From: CAZMGV01 sp964621525 [NCBI: uncultured bacterium]
Lineage (GTDB): Bacteria; JAGRBM01
Direction of reading: 5' to 3'
NCBI GenBank assembly: GCA_964621525.1
Contig: CAZUMS010000004.1
Span: forward strand, 62,001 to 126,000
DNA: 64,000 nt
The translations under genes and the position numbers were made by a program. Below are positions 9,440-17,942 of the stretch, piece after piece. Numbering within the stretch: position 1 is the stretch's first letter; every line of letters starts with the position of its first letter. The notes under the pieces were generated by a model. The model was not told the DNA's origin and made no database searches. It saw nothing but the letters and a program-made list of their open reading frames with translations.

Positions 9440-10267
9440 TTAGCGGGCCTCGCACTCGAGCTCGACTTCGAACTCTTCGTCCGTGCCGCCAACGGCGCTG
9501 ACGCTGACCACAGCCGTCGTCGTGCCGTCGTACTCGACCGAAATCTCGAACGCCGAGGGGACTCCCAGCGTGAACGTGCCATCCGGGCAGGTGCCGTCGC
9601 CGCAGGTCGAGAACTCGTCATAAGTACCGGTGAAGGGGACATCGACCGGGGAGGCATCCAGTTCCGGAGCATCCAGCGTCACGAGCACTTCGCCATTGAT
9701 CGTCGAGCAGGGGTCATCAACAAGAATGTCGTACTGACCGTCCGTCGTAGAAGAGGCCTCACCAAACACCACTTCCGTATCGGAGGAAACATCCCATTCG
9801 TCGCTATCCACATAGGTGGCCAACGTCGTAATGGTGATCTCCACGCCGAACTGACCCACAAGGGTTTCCGTCGTCTCGAACGCGACCGTGGGGAAACTGC
9901 CACCCGTGAACGTCACTTCAAGTGTTCCGGACTCGATATTCGGCAGGAACTCGTCGCACGGGAAGGTGATTGTCACCACTTCGCCCTCAGCGCTTGCGCA
10001 ATCGCCGACCGAAGCAGCATAACCGCCTGCCGCATCACCTGCGGTTTTTGTTGAAGCCGGAATAGAGAAATCCCCGCTATCGACCAGCGAGATGAGGGCC
10101 GCTTCGGTCTCCGCACCCTGGCTTGCGCCGAGCGCCGAGTCGGCAAGGCCGTTGCCCGTGCCGCCGCTACCGCCGTCGCTGCCGCAGGCGGCGGAGCCCA
10201 TGGCGAGGCCCAGCGAGATCGCGCCCATCGCGAGTCCCTTGATGAACAGTTCTTTGGAAATCTTCAT
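9440..10267 (-). CDS. Lipoprotein of unknown function, Asp/Glu/Thr-rich
   Basis: 275 residues. The N-terminus is a lipoprotein signal ending LAMGSAAC, followed by a Gly/Ser linker. The mature part is strongly acidic and Thr/Ser/Val-rich, with short beta-strand-like segments and no recognisable enzyme motif. Several Cys residues occur (near GDCASAEG, FPCDEF, DDPCSTI, FSTCGDGTCPDG and the C-terminal ELECEAR), suggesting disulfides in the periplasm or on the surface. It is a single-gene unit: a terminator follows at 9383-9410 and a long leader with hairpins precedes it. I do not recognise the family. Confidence 0.8.
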   Translation of the reverse strand: MKISKELFIKGLAMGAISLGLAMGSAACGSDGGSGGTGNGLADSALGASQGAETEAALISLVDSGDFSIPASTKTAGDAAGGYAASVGDCASAEGEVVTITFPCDEFLPNIESGTLEVTFTGGSFPTVAFETTETLVGQFGVEITITTLATYVDSDEWDVSSDTEVVFGEASSTTDGQYDILVDDPCSTINGEVLVTLDAPELDASPVDVPFTGTYDEFSTCGDGTCPDGTFTLGVPSAFEISVEYDGTTTAVVSVSAVGGTDEEFEVELECEAR

Positions 10268-10297
10268 TATGTTGTCACTCCTGTCTGGCCGGAACGG

Positions 10298-10318
10298 TGG
10301 AGCCCCGGCCGGGCTCCA
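10298..10318. repeat. Inverted repeat in the leader of the lipoprotein gene
   Basis: Eight-base-pair perfect stem, tggagccc with gggctcca, loop cggcc, about 30 bases upstream of the ATG at 10267. There is no T run. It could be an mRNA leader hairpin affecting stability. Confidence 0.4.
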
Positions 10319-10355
10319 TCGCCCGGTTGCTGCTTCTTTGTGTGTTTCTCGCGGA

Positions 10356-10377
10356 CGGCGGCCGGAACCGGCCGCCG
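10356..10377. repeat. Perfect 22-base inverted repeat
   Basis: Two 10-base arms, cggcggccgg and ccggccgccg, separated by only aa. It lies about 90 bases upstream of the lipoprotein gene and downstream of the glycosyltransferase gene. No T run follows in either direction, so its role is unclear. The rest of 10268-10530 holds no gene I can support. Confidence 0.4.
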
Positions 10378-10452
10378 CACCCCTTCGATTTCGGGGCTGA
10401 ACTTAGTTCGGTTTCACCGTCCTGTGAAGTGAGGGAAATCACGAAACCCGAA

Positions 10453-10472
10453 AGAACGGAAAAATCCGTTCT
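10453..10472 (-). terminator. Possible terminator of the glycosyltransferase gene
   Basis: Stem agaacgga/tccgttct with loop aaaa, about 60 bases beyond the stop at 10531 on the minus strand, followed by TTCGGGTTTC. It is only weakly T-rich. Confidence 0.4.
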
Positions 10473-10530
10473 CTCCCGGTTCTTTGAGGACGGTAGAATC
10501 TGTGGAATGGTTCAAATTGGGACAAAGCCG

Positions 10531-11295
10531 TCAGGGTTTCGGGAGCCGCCGCCCATCTGAAGAGAACCGGGGCGACTGCGACAGCCCCCAGCGGTTCATC
10601 CGGAACTCCATCGCCGTGCCGAGCACGCCGAAACCGTATTTCACCGACCGGCTGAAAGAGATCGAAGAGGCATCCTCGAAATAGAGCGTGGGACAGGTAA
10701 CCTCGCAGATGTCGAAGCCGAAATAGATCGCCTGCGCAAGCATCTGGTTGTCGAACACGAAGTCGTCGGAGTTTTCCTCGAGCGGCAGCGTTTCGAGCAG
10801 TTCGCGGCTGAACGCCCGGTAGCCCGTGTGGTACTCCGACAGTTTGTAGTTCACGACGATATTCTCGGAGAGCGTCAGCATCCGGTTGAAGACATATTTG
10901 TAGAACGGCATCCCGCCCCGGCGCGCCCCGGTGCCGAGAATTCTGGAACCAAGGACGCAGTGGTAGAGCCCGTAGGCGATGGGAGCGACCATCGCCGGCA
11001 GCAGCTTTGGTGTGTACTGGTAGTCGGGGTGGACCATGACCACCACATCCGCGCCGCGCTTCAGTGCCTCGGTGTAGCAGGTCTTCTGGTTGCCGCCGTA
11101 GCCCCGGTTCCTCGGGTGCTTGATGCAGGGGAGTCCGAGTTCTTTCGCCCGCTGCACGGTTCCGTCGGGGGAGTTGTCGTCCACCACGATGATCTCGTCC
11201 ACGATCTCCCGGGGGACCTCGGCGACGGTACGTTCCAGCGTCTTTTCGGCATTGTAGGCCGGCATCACGCAGACGATCTTCTTGCCGTTCATCAT
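10531..11295 (-). CDS. Family 2 glycosyltransferase
   Basis: About 254 residues from the ATG at 11295 (a second ATG is at 11292). The N-terminal GT-A fold begins KIVCVMPAYNAEKTLERTV, then VVDDNSPDGT (nucleotide-sugar binding aspartates), HPRNRGYGGNQKTC and the metal-site region MVHPDYQY. These match dolichol-/polyprenol-phosphate sugar transferase-like GT2 enzymes, which load sugars on lipid carriers. EYHTGYRAFSREL near residue 155 is also typical. No membrane helix is visible at the C-terminus. There is no adjacent polysaccharide cluster, so the acceptor is unknown. An upstream in-frame extension exists but lacks family similarity. Confidence 0.88.
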   Translation of the reverse strand: MMNGKKIVCVMPAYNAEKTLERTVAEVPREIVDEIIVVDDNSPDGTVQRAKELGLPCIKHPRNRGYGGNQKTCYTEALKRGADVVVMVHPDYQYTPKLLPAMVAPIAYGLYHCVLGSRILGTGARRGGMPFYKYVFNRMLTLSENIVVNYKLSEYHTGYRAFSRELLETLPLEENSDDFVFDNQMLAQAIYFGFDICEVTCPTLYFEDASSISFSRSVKYGFGVLGTAMEFRMNRWGLSQSPRFSSDGRRLPKP

Positions 11296-11431
11296 AGGAC
11301 GCGCAGGATAGACGGCGGCAGCCGGGAGAGAAAAGACGGGGCAGACAGAACCTCCATCTATCCACAGCCAACTCACAGGCCGGATTTTTCCTGTTGTGAC
11401 CGGTAATGGGCGATGCTACTCACGGAGTCCG

Positions 11432-12247
11432 ATGAGCGAGAGCACCGCCGGAGAATTCGAGAGCGAGTTCGATTACGAACTCGAACTGCCCCTGTTCGAG
11501 GGGCCGCTCGATCTCCTGCTGTTCCTCGTCCAGAAAAACCGCATCAACATTTTCGACATCAAGATCTCCGTCATCACCGAGCAGTACCTTCAGATGATCG
11601 ACCTGATGAAGGAACTGAACATCGACATGGCGGGCGAGTTCCTCGCCATGGCGGCCGAGCTCGCCCGGATCAAGTCGAAAATGCTCGTGCCGGTTGATGA
11701 GGCGGACGAGGAAGCCGAGGCCGAGCCCCCCTGGGCCGAACTCCAGCGGCGGCTGATCGAGTACCAGCGGTTCAAGGAAGCGGCCATCGGGCTCGGCAAG
11801 CGGGACATCCTGGGCCGCGACGTGTTCGTGCGCGAGCTGCCGAGCGACGACCGGCCCGAGCCGGCTGAAGAGACCATCGCCCCCATCGACTTCACGGCGA
11901 TGCTCCGGGCCCTGCGCAAGGTGCTGGAACGCCTGCCCGAGCAGAACCTCAAGGAAGTGGCGCGCGAGGAGATCACGATCCGCGCCCGCGTGATGGAGAT
12001 GATCGACGAGCTGCGCCGGACGGGGCGGCGGAAGTTCACCTCCCTGTTCGACAGCGACCGCACGCGAAAGCGCGTCGTCATCACGTTCCTCGCCGTACTG
12101 GAGCTCGCCAAGCTCCGCATGATCCGGATCGAACCGGTGCAGGGCGAGGACGAATTCATCGTCGAGCCGAGGGAAACGCTCGACCCCGCGAAGGCGTCGG
12201 AAATGCTCGGCAGTATCGAAGGCAGCGAAGGCGGATACCGTGGCTAA
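11432..12247 (+). CDS. scpA: Segregation and condensation protein A
   Basis: About 271 residues. The kleisin-type N-terminus is clear: LPLFEGPLDLLLFLVQKN, then INIFDIKISVITEQYL and LAMAAELARIKSKMLVP. The C-terminal winged-helix part carries VVITFLAVLELAKLRMI. ScpA bridges the heads of the SMC dimer together with ScpB to compact and segregate the chromosome. The ATG at 11432 follows a GGAG site; an in-frame start at 11396 would add a non-conserved tail. The stop overlaps the scpB start by 8 bases, so the two are translated together. No smc gene is in the window. Confidence 0.95.
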   Translation: MSESTAGEFESEFDYELELPLFEGPLDLLLFLVQKNRINIFDIKISVITEQYLQMIDLMKELNIDMAGEFLAMAAELARIKSKMLVPVDEADEEAEAEPPWAELQRRLIEYQRFKEAAIGLGKRDILGRDVFVRELPSDDRPEPAEETIAPIDFTAMLRALRKVLERLPEQNLKEVAREEITIRARVMEMIDELRRTGRRKFTSLFDSDRTRKRVVITFLAVLELAKLRMIRIEPVQGEDEFIVEPRETLDPAKASEMLGSIEGSEGGYRG

Positions 12248-13088
12248 CGACCGTAAGAAGAAGACCGGCCCCGCGCCGGAGGAACAGGCGGCAGAGGCGG
12301 AAGCCCCCGTGGAGATCGAGAAACCGGAGGCCGCATTGGCCGAAGGTGAATCCGGCGACGATACCGCCGCCCCGCGCCAGAAGCTGCCGCCCGAACGGCT
12401 CCGTTCCATCGTGGAAAGCCTCCTGTTCGTGAATGGACGCCCCATGACCGCAAAGGATCTGGCGGCGGCGATCCCCGAAGTCACGAAGAAGGAACTGGAA
12501 AAGCTTCTCGCCGCCTGGGTGAAGGAAGATGTCGAGGCCGGGCGCGGCATCCGCATCGTCTCCGTTGCCACCGGCTACCAGGTGCGCACGATCCCCGAGA
12601 ACGCCGCGTGGATCCGGCGGCTCTCCGGCACCCGGCTGTTCCGGCTCACGCAGCCCGCTCTCGAGGTGCTCTCCATCACCGCCTACAAGCAGCCCGTCAC
12701 CCGTGCCGAGATCGACGAGATCCGAGGCGTCGATTCGAGCGCCACGATCCGCGCCCTCCAGGAGCGCAAGTTCCTCCGCATCGTCGGCACCAAGGAAGTC
12801 CCGGGCCATCCGTCACTGCTCGGCACGACGCCGGAGTTCCTCGAGTTCTTCGGGCTCGAATCGCTCGAACAGATGCCGCCACTCAGGGAGATCCTCGAAC
12901 AGAAGTCCGAGGCCATCGAGGAGCCAGCCGGAGAGCCCGTGGGCCCCTTCGGCAGCCAGATCACGAGCCAGGGGCTCTCCTTCGCCGATCTCGAAGCCCG
13001 GCTTCCGCCCATGCCCGACCTCGATGAGGAAGAGGACGAACCTTCCGGCGGCGGGACGCCGCCCCCGGATGCTCCCCCGGTTTCGTGA
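12240..13088 (+). CDS. scpB: Segregation and condensation protein B
   Basis: 282 residues from a GTG that overlaps the scpA stop. After an acidic, Ala/Glu-rich N-terminal extension of about 50 residues, the conserved core begins LRSIVESLLFVNGRPMT and includes LTQPALEVLSITAYKQPVTR, EIRGVDSSATIRAL and GHPSLLGTTPEFLEFFGL, all typical of the tandem winged helices of ScpB. It dimerises and binds ScpA in the SMC condensin complex. The C-terminal 50 residues are acidic and Pro-rich and not conserved. The N-terminal extension is longer than in the Bacillus protein. Confidence 0.95.
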   Translation: MANDRKKKTGPAPEEQAAEAEAPVEIEKPEAALAEGESGDDTAAPRQKLPPERLRSIVESLLFVNGRPMTAKDLAAAIPEVTKKELEKLLAAWVKEDVEAGRGIRIVSVATGYQVRTIPENAAWIRRLSGTRLFRLTQPALEVLSITAYKQPVTRAEIDEIRGVDSSATIRALQERKFLRIVGTKEVPGHPSLLGTTPEFLEFFGLESLEQMPPLREILEQKSEAIEEPAGEPVGPFGSQITSQGLSFADLEARLPPMPDLDEEEDEPSGGGTPPPDAPPVS

Positions 13089-13125
13089 CTGGCCGGGGAC
13101 TCCTCCGCGCGGCTAGGGTCCGGCT

Positions 13126-14796
13126 GTGACCCCGCGCCGGAAAATCATCTTCGGTCTCGCCCTGCTGGCGTTGCCGCACGTTCTCTATGAACTCAGGGTC
13201 AGCCTGATCTCGGCCGCTTCCGTGCTGCCGCCGGTCACCGGCGATATCGTGCCGGTCCCGGCGCTCGGAGCCGCCGGACTCCACTGGCAGGTGGCGCTGC
13301 TCTCAAACCTTCCGTTCATCCTGTTCACGGTGTTCTGCTTCGCGGGAGCATGCCTCATCGGCTCGCGGCTCTTTACCTGGGGCATCCGGCCCGAAGGTTT
13401 TGAGACGCGCCCCTGGACTGAATCGACCGCCGACTTCAGCTTCGCCCTCGCCGTCGGATTCCACGTCACCCTCATGGGACCGCAGACGCCGTGGCTTCGC
13501 ACGGGCGGACACCCCGCCTGGGCGCTGGTGCCGGGGTTCCTCTCCGCCCTCGGCGTCTGGCTCGCGGTGCGCCCCCCGTCGCCCGTCACCGCACCCGACG
13601 ACGCGCCAGCCCCGCCTGTTCCAGCAGACGCGCCCCCGCCCCTCCTTCAGCTTCCGCTGCTGATTCTCCTCGGCGGCCTCCTCTCCATGCCGGTCATCCG
13701 GCTCATCGCCGAAACCCACGGTGCCTGGCATCTGGAAACGAGAATCAGGCTCGCGGCGGATCCCGGCCTTGCCATCTGGCCTGCAATTGCCGGAAGATCG
13801 ATGCTTCTCATCCTCTGGACAACGGGCCTCCTGCTTACGCTCTGGCGGGCGGCTCTCCGCGACTGGAAGGGCGCAGCACTCGCGGCGGGATTCATCGTCC
13901 TTTCAGGGGGAGGGGCGGCGGCGATGGCTCCCGGATTCCGCCCCACGGCGGGTTCCGTGGGCAGGGATTCCATCGGCGGCGTCGCGCTCAAGGAGCCCGA
14001 GAACCGTACGCTCGTCCTCCTCCACGACGAAGACGACGTTGAAAAGCGCATTACGGCACGGGTACTGCCCGCCGCCGTGTGGAGCTCGCTGCTCCAGATG
14101 CCGCTGCCGCCCATCGATCCCATCCGGTTCCGGCCCGACGGAGGCAGTGAGATGCGTCCCGCTGTCACCGATATCCTGCCTTCCAGCGCTGCCGTGAACG
14201 TGCTTCCCGAGACGCTCGACCGGGGATTGTGGTTCAAATGCTCGGAGCTTCACCGGGCCGCCGCCTGCGAGCAGCTTCTCGCGCGAATATCCCATGGGCT
14301 TCGCCACCCGGATTATGACGGCTGGCTCGCGGCATTTCTGGATGAAAACCGGTTTCGCCTTTCGGAGGGAGCCAAGGCGAAGATCGAGGCGGCTCTCGAC
14401 CGTCAGACCGGTACGGAGCAGGCGCGGATCGAAGTCCGGGTGATGCCGGCCGGGATGAAGCCTGAAGGTGCCGTCCTGTTCGCCCTGGAAGAGGGCGATC
14501 AGCTCCCGCCGGACGGAGCGGGCACGGACGCCTGGATGTCGTTCGTCGAACGGAATCTGGTCGCCCGGGTGCCCATGGCTGCCGGAAGTCACGAACCGGC
14601 GGTGTTCGAGAATATCCCGCCGGGACGCTATGTGGCAGGACTTCTCGTCAGGACCGGCGCCGCCCGGTACGTCATCGAACAGGGAAACCCCATCGGTCCG
14701 TTCGACGTGGGACCCGGTTCGGTGACCCTGCCCCCCGTTGCTCTCGGCGTGCGGGCGCTGAACGGCTCCATCGGCGTGCCTGCTACCGGCCCATGA
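13126..14796 (+). CDS. Polytopic membrane protein of unknown function
   Basis: 556 residues from a GTG preceded by an AGGG site. The first ~270 residues contain about six or seven hydrophobic helices (roughly 8-28, 55-82, 100-118, 130-150, 175-197, 220-240, 246-262). The remainder is soluble: LVLLHDEDDVEKRI and a four-Cys-poor segment with KCSELHRAAACEQLL, then a beta-rich end with RIEVRVMPAGMKPEGAVLFAL and FENIPPGRYVAGLLV, reminiscent of a carboxypeptidase-regulatory-like domain. I do not recognise the family. It lies 37 bases after scpB and may be transcribed with scpAB. Confidence 0.75.
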   Translation: MTPRRKIIFGLALLALPHVLYELRVSLISAASVLPPVTGDIVPVPALGAAGLHWQVALLSNLPFILFTVFCFAGACLIGSRLFTWGIRPEGFETRPWTESTADFSFALAVGFHVTLMGPQTPWLRTGGHPAWALVPGFLSALGVWLAVRPPSPVTAPDDAPAPPVPADAPPPLLQLPLLILLGGLLSMPVIRLIAETHGAWHLETRIRLAADPGLAIWPAIAGRSMLLILWTTGLLLTLWRAALRDWKGAALAAGFIVLSGGGAAAMAPGFRPTAGSVGRDSIGGVALKEPENRTLVLLHDEDDVEKRITARVLPAAVWSSLLQMPLPPIDPIRFRPDGGSEMRPAVTDILPSSAAVNVLPETLDRGLWFKCSELHRAAACEQLLARISHGLRHPDYDGWLAAFLDENRFRLSEGAKAKIEAALDRQTGTEQARIEVRVMPAGMKPEGAVLFALEEGDQLPPDGAGTDAWMSFVERNLVARVPMAAGSHEPAVFENIPPGRYVAGLLVRTGAARYVIEQGNPIGPFDVGPGSVTLPPVALGVRALNGSIGVPATGP

Positions 14797-14912
14797 CGGG
14801 AAGTCCCCCTCGTCCCCCGAGTCCGATTGAATCTCCCGGCCCGGCCCGTTAGGAAACCGCCGGAACTCCGGCAGACCCCGGGACGGGCGGCCGGACCCAA
14901 GGAACCACGACC

Positions 14913-15836
14913 ATGGCACAGGACCGCTTACGCTTTTTCCGTCAGGCACGGCTCGGACCGGGTGAGATCGCCCGCGTGCGCCCGCTGACGCGGGACAACG
15001 GCACGTCGATCATTCTCCCCTACGACCAGTTCATCGAGCACGACTGCCGCCACTTCGAGGCGGAGAGCGACGCCGGCAACCCTGACTACATCATGGAGCT
15101 CGGCACGGATCTCGGCTTCAACGCCGTGGCCGTCCACTACGGGATCGCCCGGCGCTACTGGACCAAGACCGAGGGACGGATCCCGCTCATCGTGAAGGTG
15201 AACGGCAAGACCTCGATCCCCTCCGATGCCCAGGCCCTCTCCACGGCGACGTCGTTCGTGGAAGACGCCGTGCGGATCGGCGCCACCGGTATCGGCTATA
15301 CGCTTTATTACGGCTCGCCCCGGCAGGACGAGGACCTTCCGCAGCTCGCCGCCGTGCGCCGCGAGTGCGAGCGCTACGGCCTGCCGCTCATCGTGTGGGC
15401 TTACCCCCGCGGGGAGGCGATCGACGCCAAGGGCGGCAAGGAGACTTCCTACGCACTGGAGTCGGCGGCGCGGCTCGCCATGGAGATGGGCGCGACCGTC
15501 GTGAAGAGCAACCTTCCGAAGGCGGCGAAGCCCGACTTCCTCAAGAACGAGAAGGTGCCCAAGTACTATCGCGAGCTGGAAGAACAGCTCCAGAAGATGG
15601 ACCCGGCCGCCCAGGCGACCGAACGCGCCCGCCGCGTCGTGAAGGCTTCCACCGGAATCCCGGTGCTCTTCTCCGGCGGCGAAGGAACCTCCGCCGAGAC
15701 CGTCGTGATGAACGCCACAGCCTGCGTGAACGGCGGCTGTTTCGGCTTCATCATCGGCCGCAACATGTGGAAGCGCACCAAGCCCGAAGCCAGGAAGATC
15801 GTCGACCAGCTCACCGCCCTGCTCGACAAGGCGTGA
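14913..15836 (+). CDS. Class I fructose-bisphosphate aldolase, DhnA/archaeal type
   Basis: 307 residues. It opens with RPLTRDNGTSIILPYDQFIEH and has VNGKTSIPSD, GIGYTLYYGS and ATVVKSNLPK; the Lys in the last motif is at the expected Schiff-base position. FSGGEGTSAETVV and GGCFGFIIGRNMWKR form the phosphate-binding end. This is the DeoC/DhnA-type aldolase that cleaves fructose-1,6-bisphosphate in glycolysis and makes it in gluconeogenesis; a 2-amino-3,7-dideoxy-heptulosonate synthase activity is known for relatives, so the exact substrate is inferred. The ATG at 14913 follows AAGGAA. It is a monocistronic unit ended by the terminator at 15869-15901. Confidence 0.88.
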   Translation: MAQDRLRFFRQARLGPGEIARVRPLTRDNGTSIILPYDQFIEHDCRHFEAESDAGNPDYIMELGTDLGFNAVAVHYGIARRYWTKTEGRIPLIVKVNGKTSIPSDAQALSTATSFVEDAVRIGATGIGYTLYYGSPRQDEDLPQLAAVRRECERYGLPLIVWAYPRGEAIDAKGGKETSYALESAARLAMEMGATVVKSNLPKAAKPDFLKNEKVPKYYRELEEQLQKMDPAAQATERARRVVKASTGIPVLFSGGEGTSAETVVMNATACVNGGCFGFIIGRNMWKRTKPEARKIVDQLTALLDKA

Positions 15837-15868
15837 TGCAGTTCACGTCATGACCGGACTCCGTACCG

Positions 15869-15901
15869 GAAAGGGCCGCCCCCTCGGGGGGCGGCCCTTT
15901 C
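15869..15901 (+). terminator. Strong Rho-independent terminator after the aldolase gene
   Basis: A perfect 15-base-pair stem (gaaagggccgccccc and its complement) with loop tcg, followed by tgttt. It starts 33 bases after the aldolase stop. Confidence 0.9.
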
Positions 15902-15939
15902 TGTTTACAACTGGTTATCGCCTTGGCCACGTTTCCGGC

Positions 15940-15945
15940 TATAAT
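15940..15945 (+). promoter_or_regulatory. Sigma-70 -10 box upstream of the LON-domain gene
   Basis: A perfect TATAAT lies about 60 bases before the ATG at 16008. The best -35 candidate is TTATCG at 15915-15920 with a long 19-base spacer, so the promoter is only partly convincing. Confidence 0.5.
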
Positions 15946-16007
15946 AGTCTTTGAGGAACGGAGAAGGAGAGATTGAGGCGGACCATGACCTCTCAAGGAG
16001 GACCGCG

Positions 16008-16670
16008 ATGATCTCGGCGATACCTGACGTAATTCCGATCTTCCCCCTGCCGGAGACGGTGCTTCTGCCGTCCGAAATCCTGCCGCTTCACATTTTCGAG
16101 CCCCGTTACCGCGATATGGTTCGGGACAGCCTGGAGTCGCACCGCGTGATCGGCATGGTGATGCTGCAACCGGGCTACGAAAAGCTCTACAACGGAGCCC
16201 CGCCGGTTCATCCCGTCGGCTGCGCGGGACTCATTGCCCGCCACCAGGAACTCGCCGACGGCCGGTTCCTGATCTGGCTGCTCGGCATCGAGAAGTTCCG
16301 CATCAGCCGGGAGCTTGCGGCACCGACGCTCTACCGGCAGGTGGAGATCGACCATCAGTTCATGAAATTTTCCGGCGAGGAACTCGCCAGCATCCAGGCG
16401 ATCCGCCGAGACCTGCTGGAGGCCCTGCCCCGCTTCATCGACCCGAAAGTCGCCGCCGAAAACGAGCTGGACGAAAAGCTCGTCAAGCTGGACGACGGGC
16501 AGTTCGTCGCCGTGGCGGCGCAGATCCTGGGGATTTCGGGCGGGGAAAAACAGACGCTGCTCGAAGCCGACACCATCGTCGACCGGTACCTGTACCTGCA
16601 TGAGCAGCTCCAGCTCCGGCACAAGGACATGCCGGGCATCTTTCAGGTCGATCCGGACAAGCTGAACTGA
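16008..16670 (+). CDS. LON N-terminal substrate-binding domain protein
   Basis: 220 residues from the ATG at 16008, which has a strong AAGGAGG site 6-7 bases upstream. The start IPIFPLPETVLLPSEILPLH and FEPRYRDMV are the LON_substr_bdg signature; GCAGLIARHQELADGRFLIWL and RQVEIDHQF follow. Only the substrate-binding domain is present: there is no AAA+ ATPase or Ser-Lys protease region. Stand-alone proteins of this type are common in bacteria and their role is not well defined; some may act as adaptors. The product is cytoplasmic. It stands alone between the aldolase terminator and a convergent transporter gene. Confidence 0.9.
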   Translation: MISAIPDVIPIFPLPETVLLPSEILPLHIFEPRYRDMVRDSLESHRVIGMVMLQPGYEKLYNGAPPVHPVGCAGLIARHQELADGRFLIWLLGIEKFRISRELAAPTLYRQVEIDHQFMKFSGEELASIQAIRRDLLEALPRFIDPKVAAENELDEKLVKLDDGQFVAVAAQILGISGGEKQTLLEADTIVDRYLYLHEQLQLRHKDMPGIFQVDPDKLN

Positions 16671-16682
16671 AACAGGAAGCCG

Positions 16683-17660
16683 TCAGGCTGCCTGACGGAG
16701 CGGCGGTTCGCCGCCCGAAGGCGTCTCGGCCGGATCTCCGGATTTCTTCCGCCGGCGGGCGAGCGTGAGCGCCGCGATCACCGCGCTCGTGAGAATGAGC
16801 GCCGCTCCAACCAAGAACCTGAACCCCGGCCGGTCCCCGAATACGCCCCAGGCAAACACGGCCGCGAATGCCGTCGTCGTCACCGTGACGATGGAACCTT
16901 CGGTGGCGCCAACGTAAAGCAGCGCATGGTTCAGGAGTAGCTGGGCCGCCGCCGACGAGGTCCCGAGCAGAAGAATCCAGCCCAGATCTCCGGCTGCCGG
17001 TGCCCGGACCTCGCCGCCGCCGACGGCCATGCCGAGAAGGCCGATCACGATGCCCCCCAGACACATGGAAGCGAAGGTCGCCTGCGCCGTGTCGGTGAAG
17101 CGGGCCTTCTCGATCACGACGAGCGCCGCTCCGGCACACGCCGCCGAGGCGATGCCGAACAGGGCGCCGGAGGAGAGGTGCCCTGCCTCGGGGCCCGCAA
17201 CCACGGCCATTCCCGCGAATGAAACGGCGAGCAGGACAAGCAGCCGCCACGATAACGTCACGGTACCGATCACCAGACCTGTCACCAGCGCGAACAGCGG
17301 GTAGGAGTTGTTCAGCAGCGTCGCCGTCGCCGTATCGGTGAGGCGGATGCAGGTGAAATAACAGATGACCGCCACCGCCCCGAGCACGCCGCGCAGCACG
17401 AGGAGAGGCCGGTTCACGAACCGGAGCGGGAGCACATCGGCAAAATGCAGCGCCAGCAGGATCCCAAGCCCGATAGCGAAACGAAGGAACGTCGTTTCCG
17501 ATGGGCTGTAGTCCCGGAGTGCCCGCACGCTCACGGCCATCCAGGCGAAGGCGAAACTGGACAGAAAGAGCATGGAGGGACCGCTCTGGAGCAGCCGTCC
17601 GAACAGGCTCCCGGGGGCCGGGGGCCGATCAATCTCGACGGAGACGGTGGGAGCATTCAC
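16683..17660 (-). CDS. EamA/DMT-family transporter
   Basis: About 325 residues with roughly ten hydrophobic helices in two repeats, the layout of drug/metabolite exporters. First-repeat landmarks are SETTFLRFAIGLGILLAL and LLVLRGVLGAVAVICYFTCI, with TDTATATLLNNSYPLFALV at its end; the second repeat holds AAAQLLLNHALLYVGATEG and TTTAFAAVFAWGVFGDRPG. A charged cytoplasmic tail (ARRRKKSGDPAE) ends the protein. The substrate cannot be read from sequence. The start is uncertain: GTG codons at 17660 and 17699 are both possible and neither has a good ribosome site. The gene converges on the LON-domain gene 12 bases away. Confidence 0.85.
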   Translation of the reverse strand: MNAPTVSVEIDRPPAPGSLFGRLLQSGPSMLFLSSFAFAWMAVSVRALRDYSPSETTFLRFAIGLGILLALHFADVLPLRFVNRPLLVLRGVLGAVAVICYFTCIRLTDTATATLLNNSYPLFALVTGLVIGTVTLSWRLLVLLAVSFAGMAVVAGPEAGHLSSGALFGIASAACAGAALVVIEKARFTDTAQATFASMCLGGIVIGLLGMAVGGGEVRAPAAGDLGWILLLGTSSAAAQLLLNHALLYVGATEGSIVTVTTTAFAAVFAWGVFGDRPGFRFLVGAALILTSAVIAALTLARRRKKSGDPAETPSGGEPPLRQAA

Positions 17661-17859
17661 TTTAAGGTATGGGCTCTTGCCAGCCGGAAGACCGGTCACC
17701 TGCCGGAATGGGGGATCGCTTCCGGAGGCTCGAAAACAGCTTAATTTCGGGGGTTTAACGGGTCAAATTGACCCGGTTCCCTTCAGCGGGGGCTGTACTC
17801 CGCCGGAGTGCGTCAAAGAATCCTCCGCTGTCCCGTCACAGGGCCGTCCGGGAAAACCG

Positions 17860-17888
17860 TTGCATACCTTCCCGGCCAGTAGTACAAA
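17860..17888 (+). promoter_or_regulatory. Promoter of the dksA-like gene
   Basis: TTGCAT and TACAAA are separated by exactly 17 bases, about 55 bases before the ATG at 17943. The rest of the 282-base gap from 17661 holds no gene I can support. Confidence 0.7.
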
Positions 17889-17942
17889 GTCGGGCCCTGC
17901 CCGGCCCGACCGGGCGGGGACTCAAGGGAGAGCCTGATCCCA

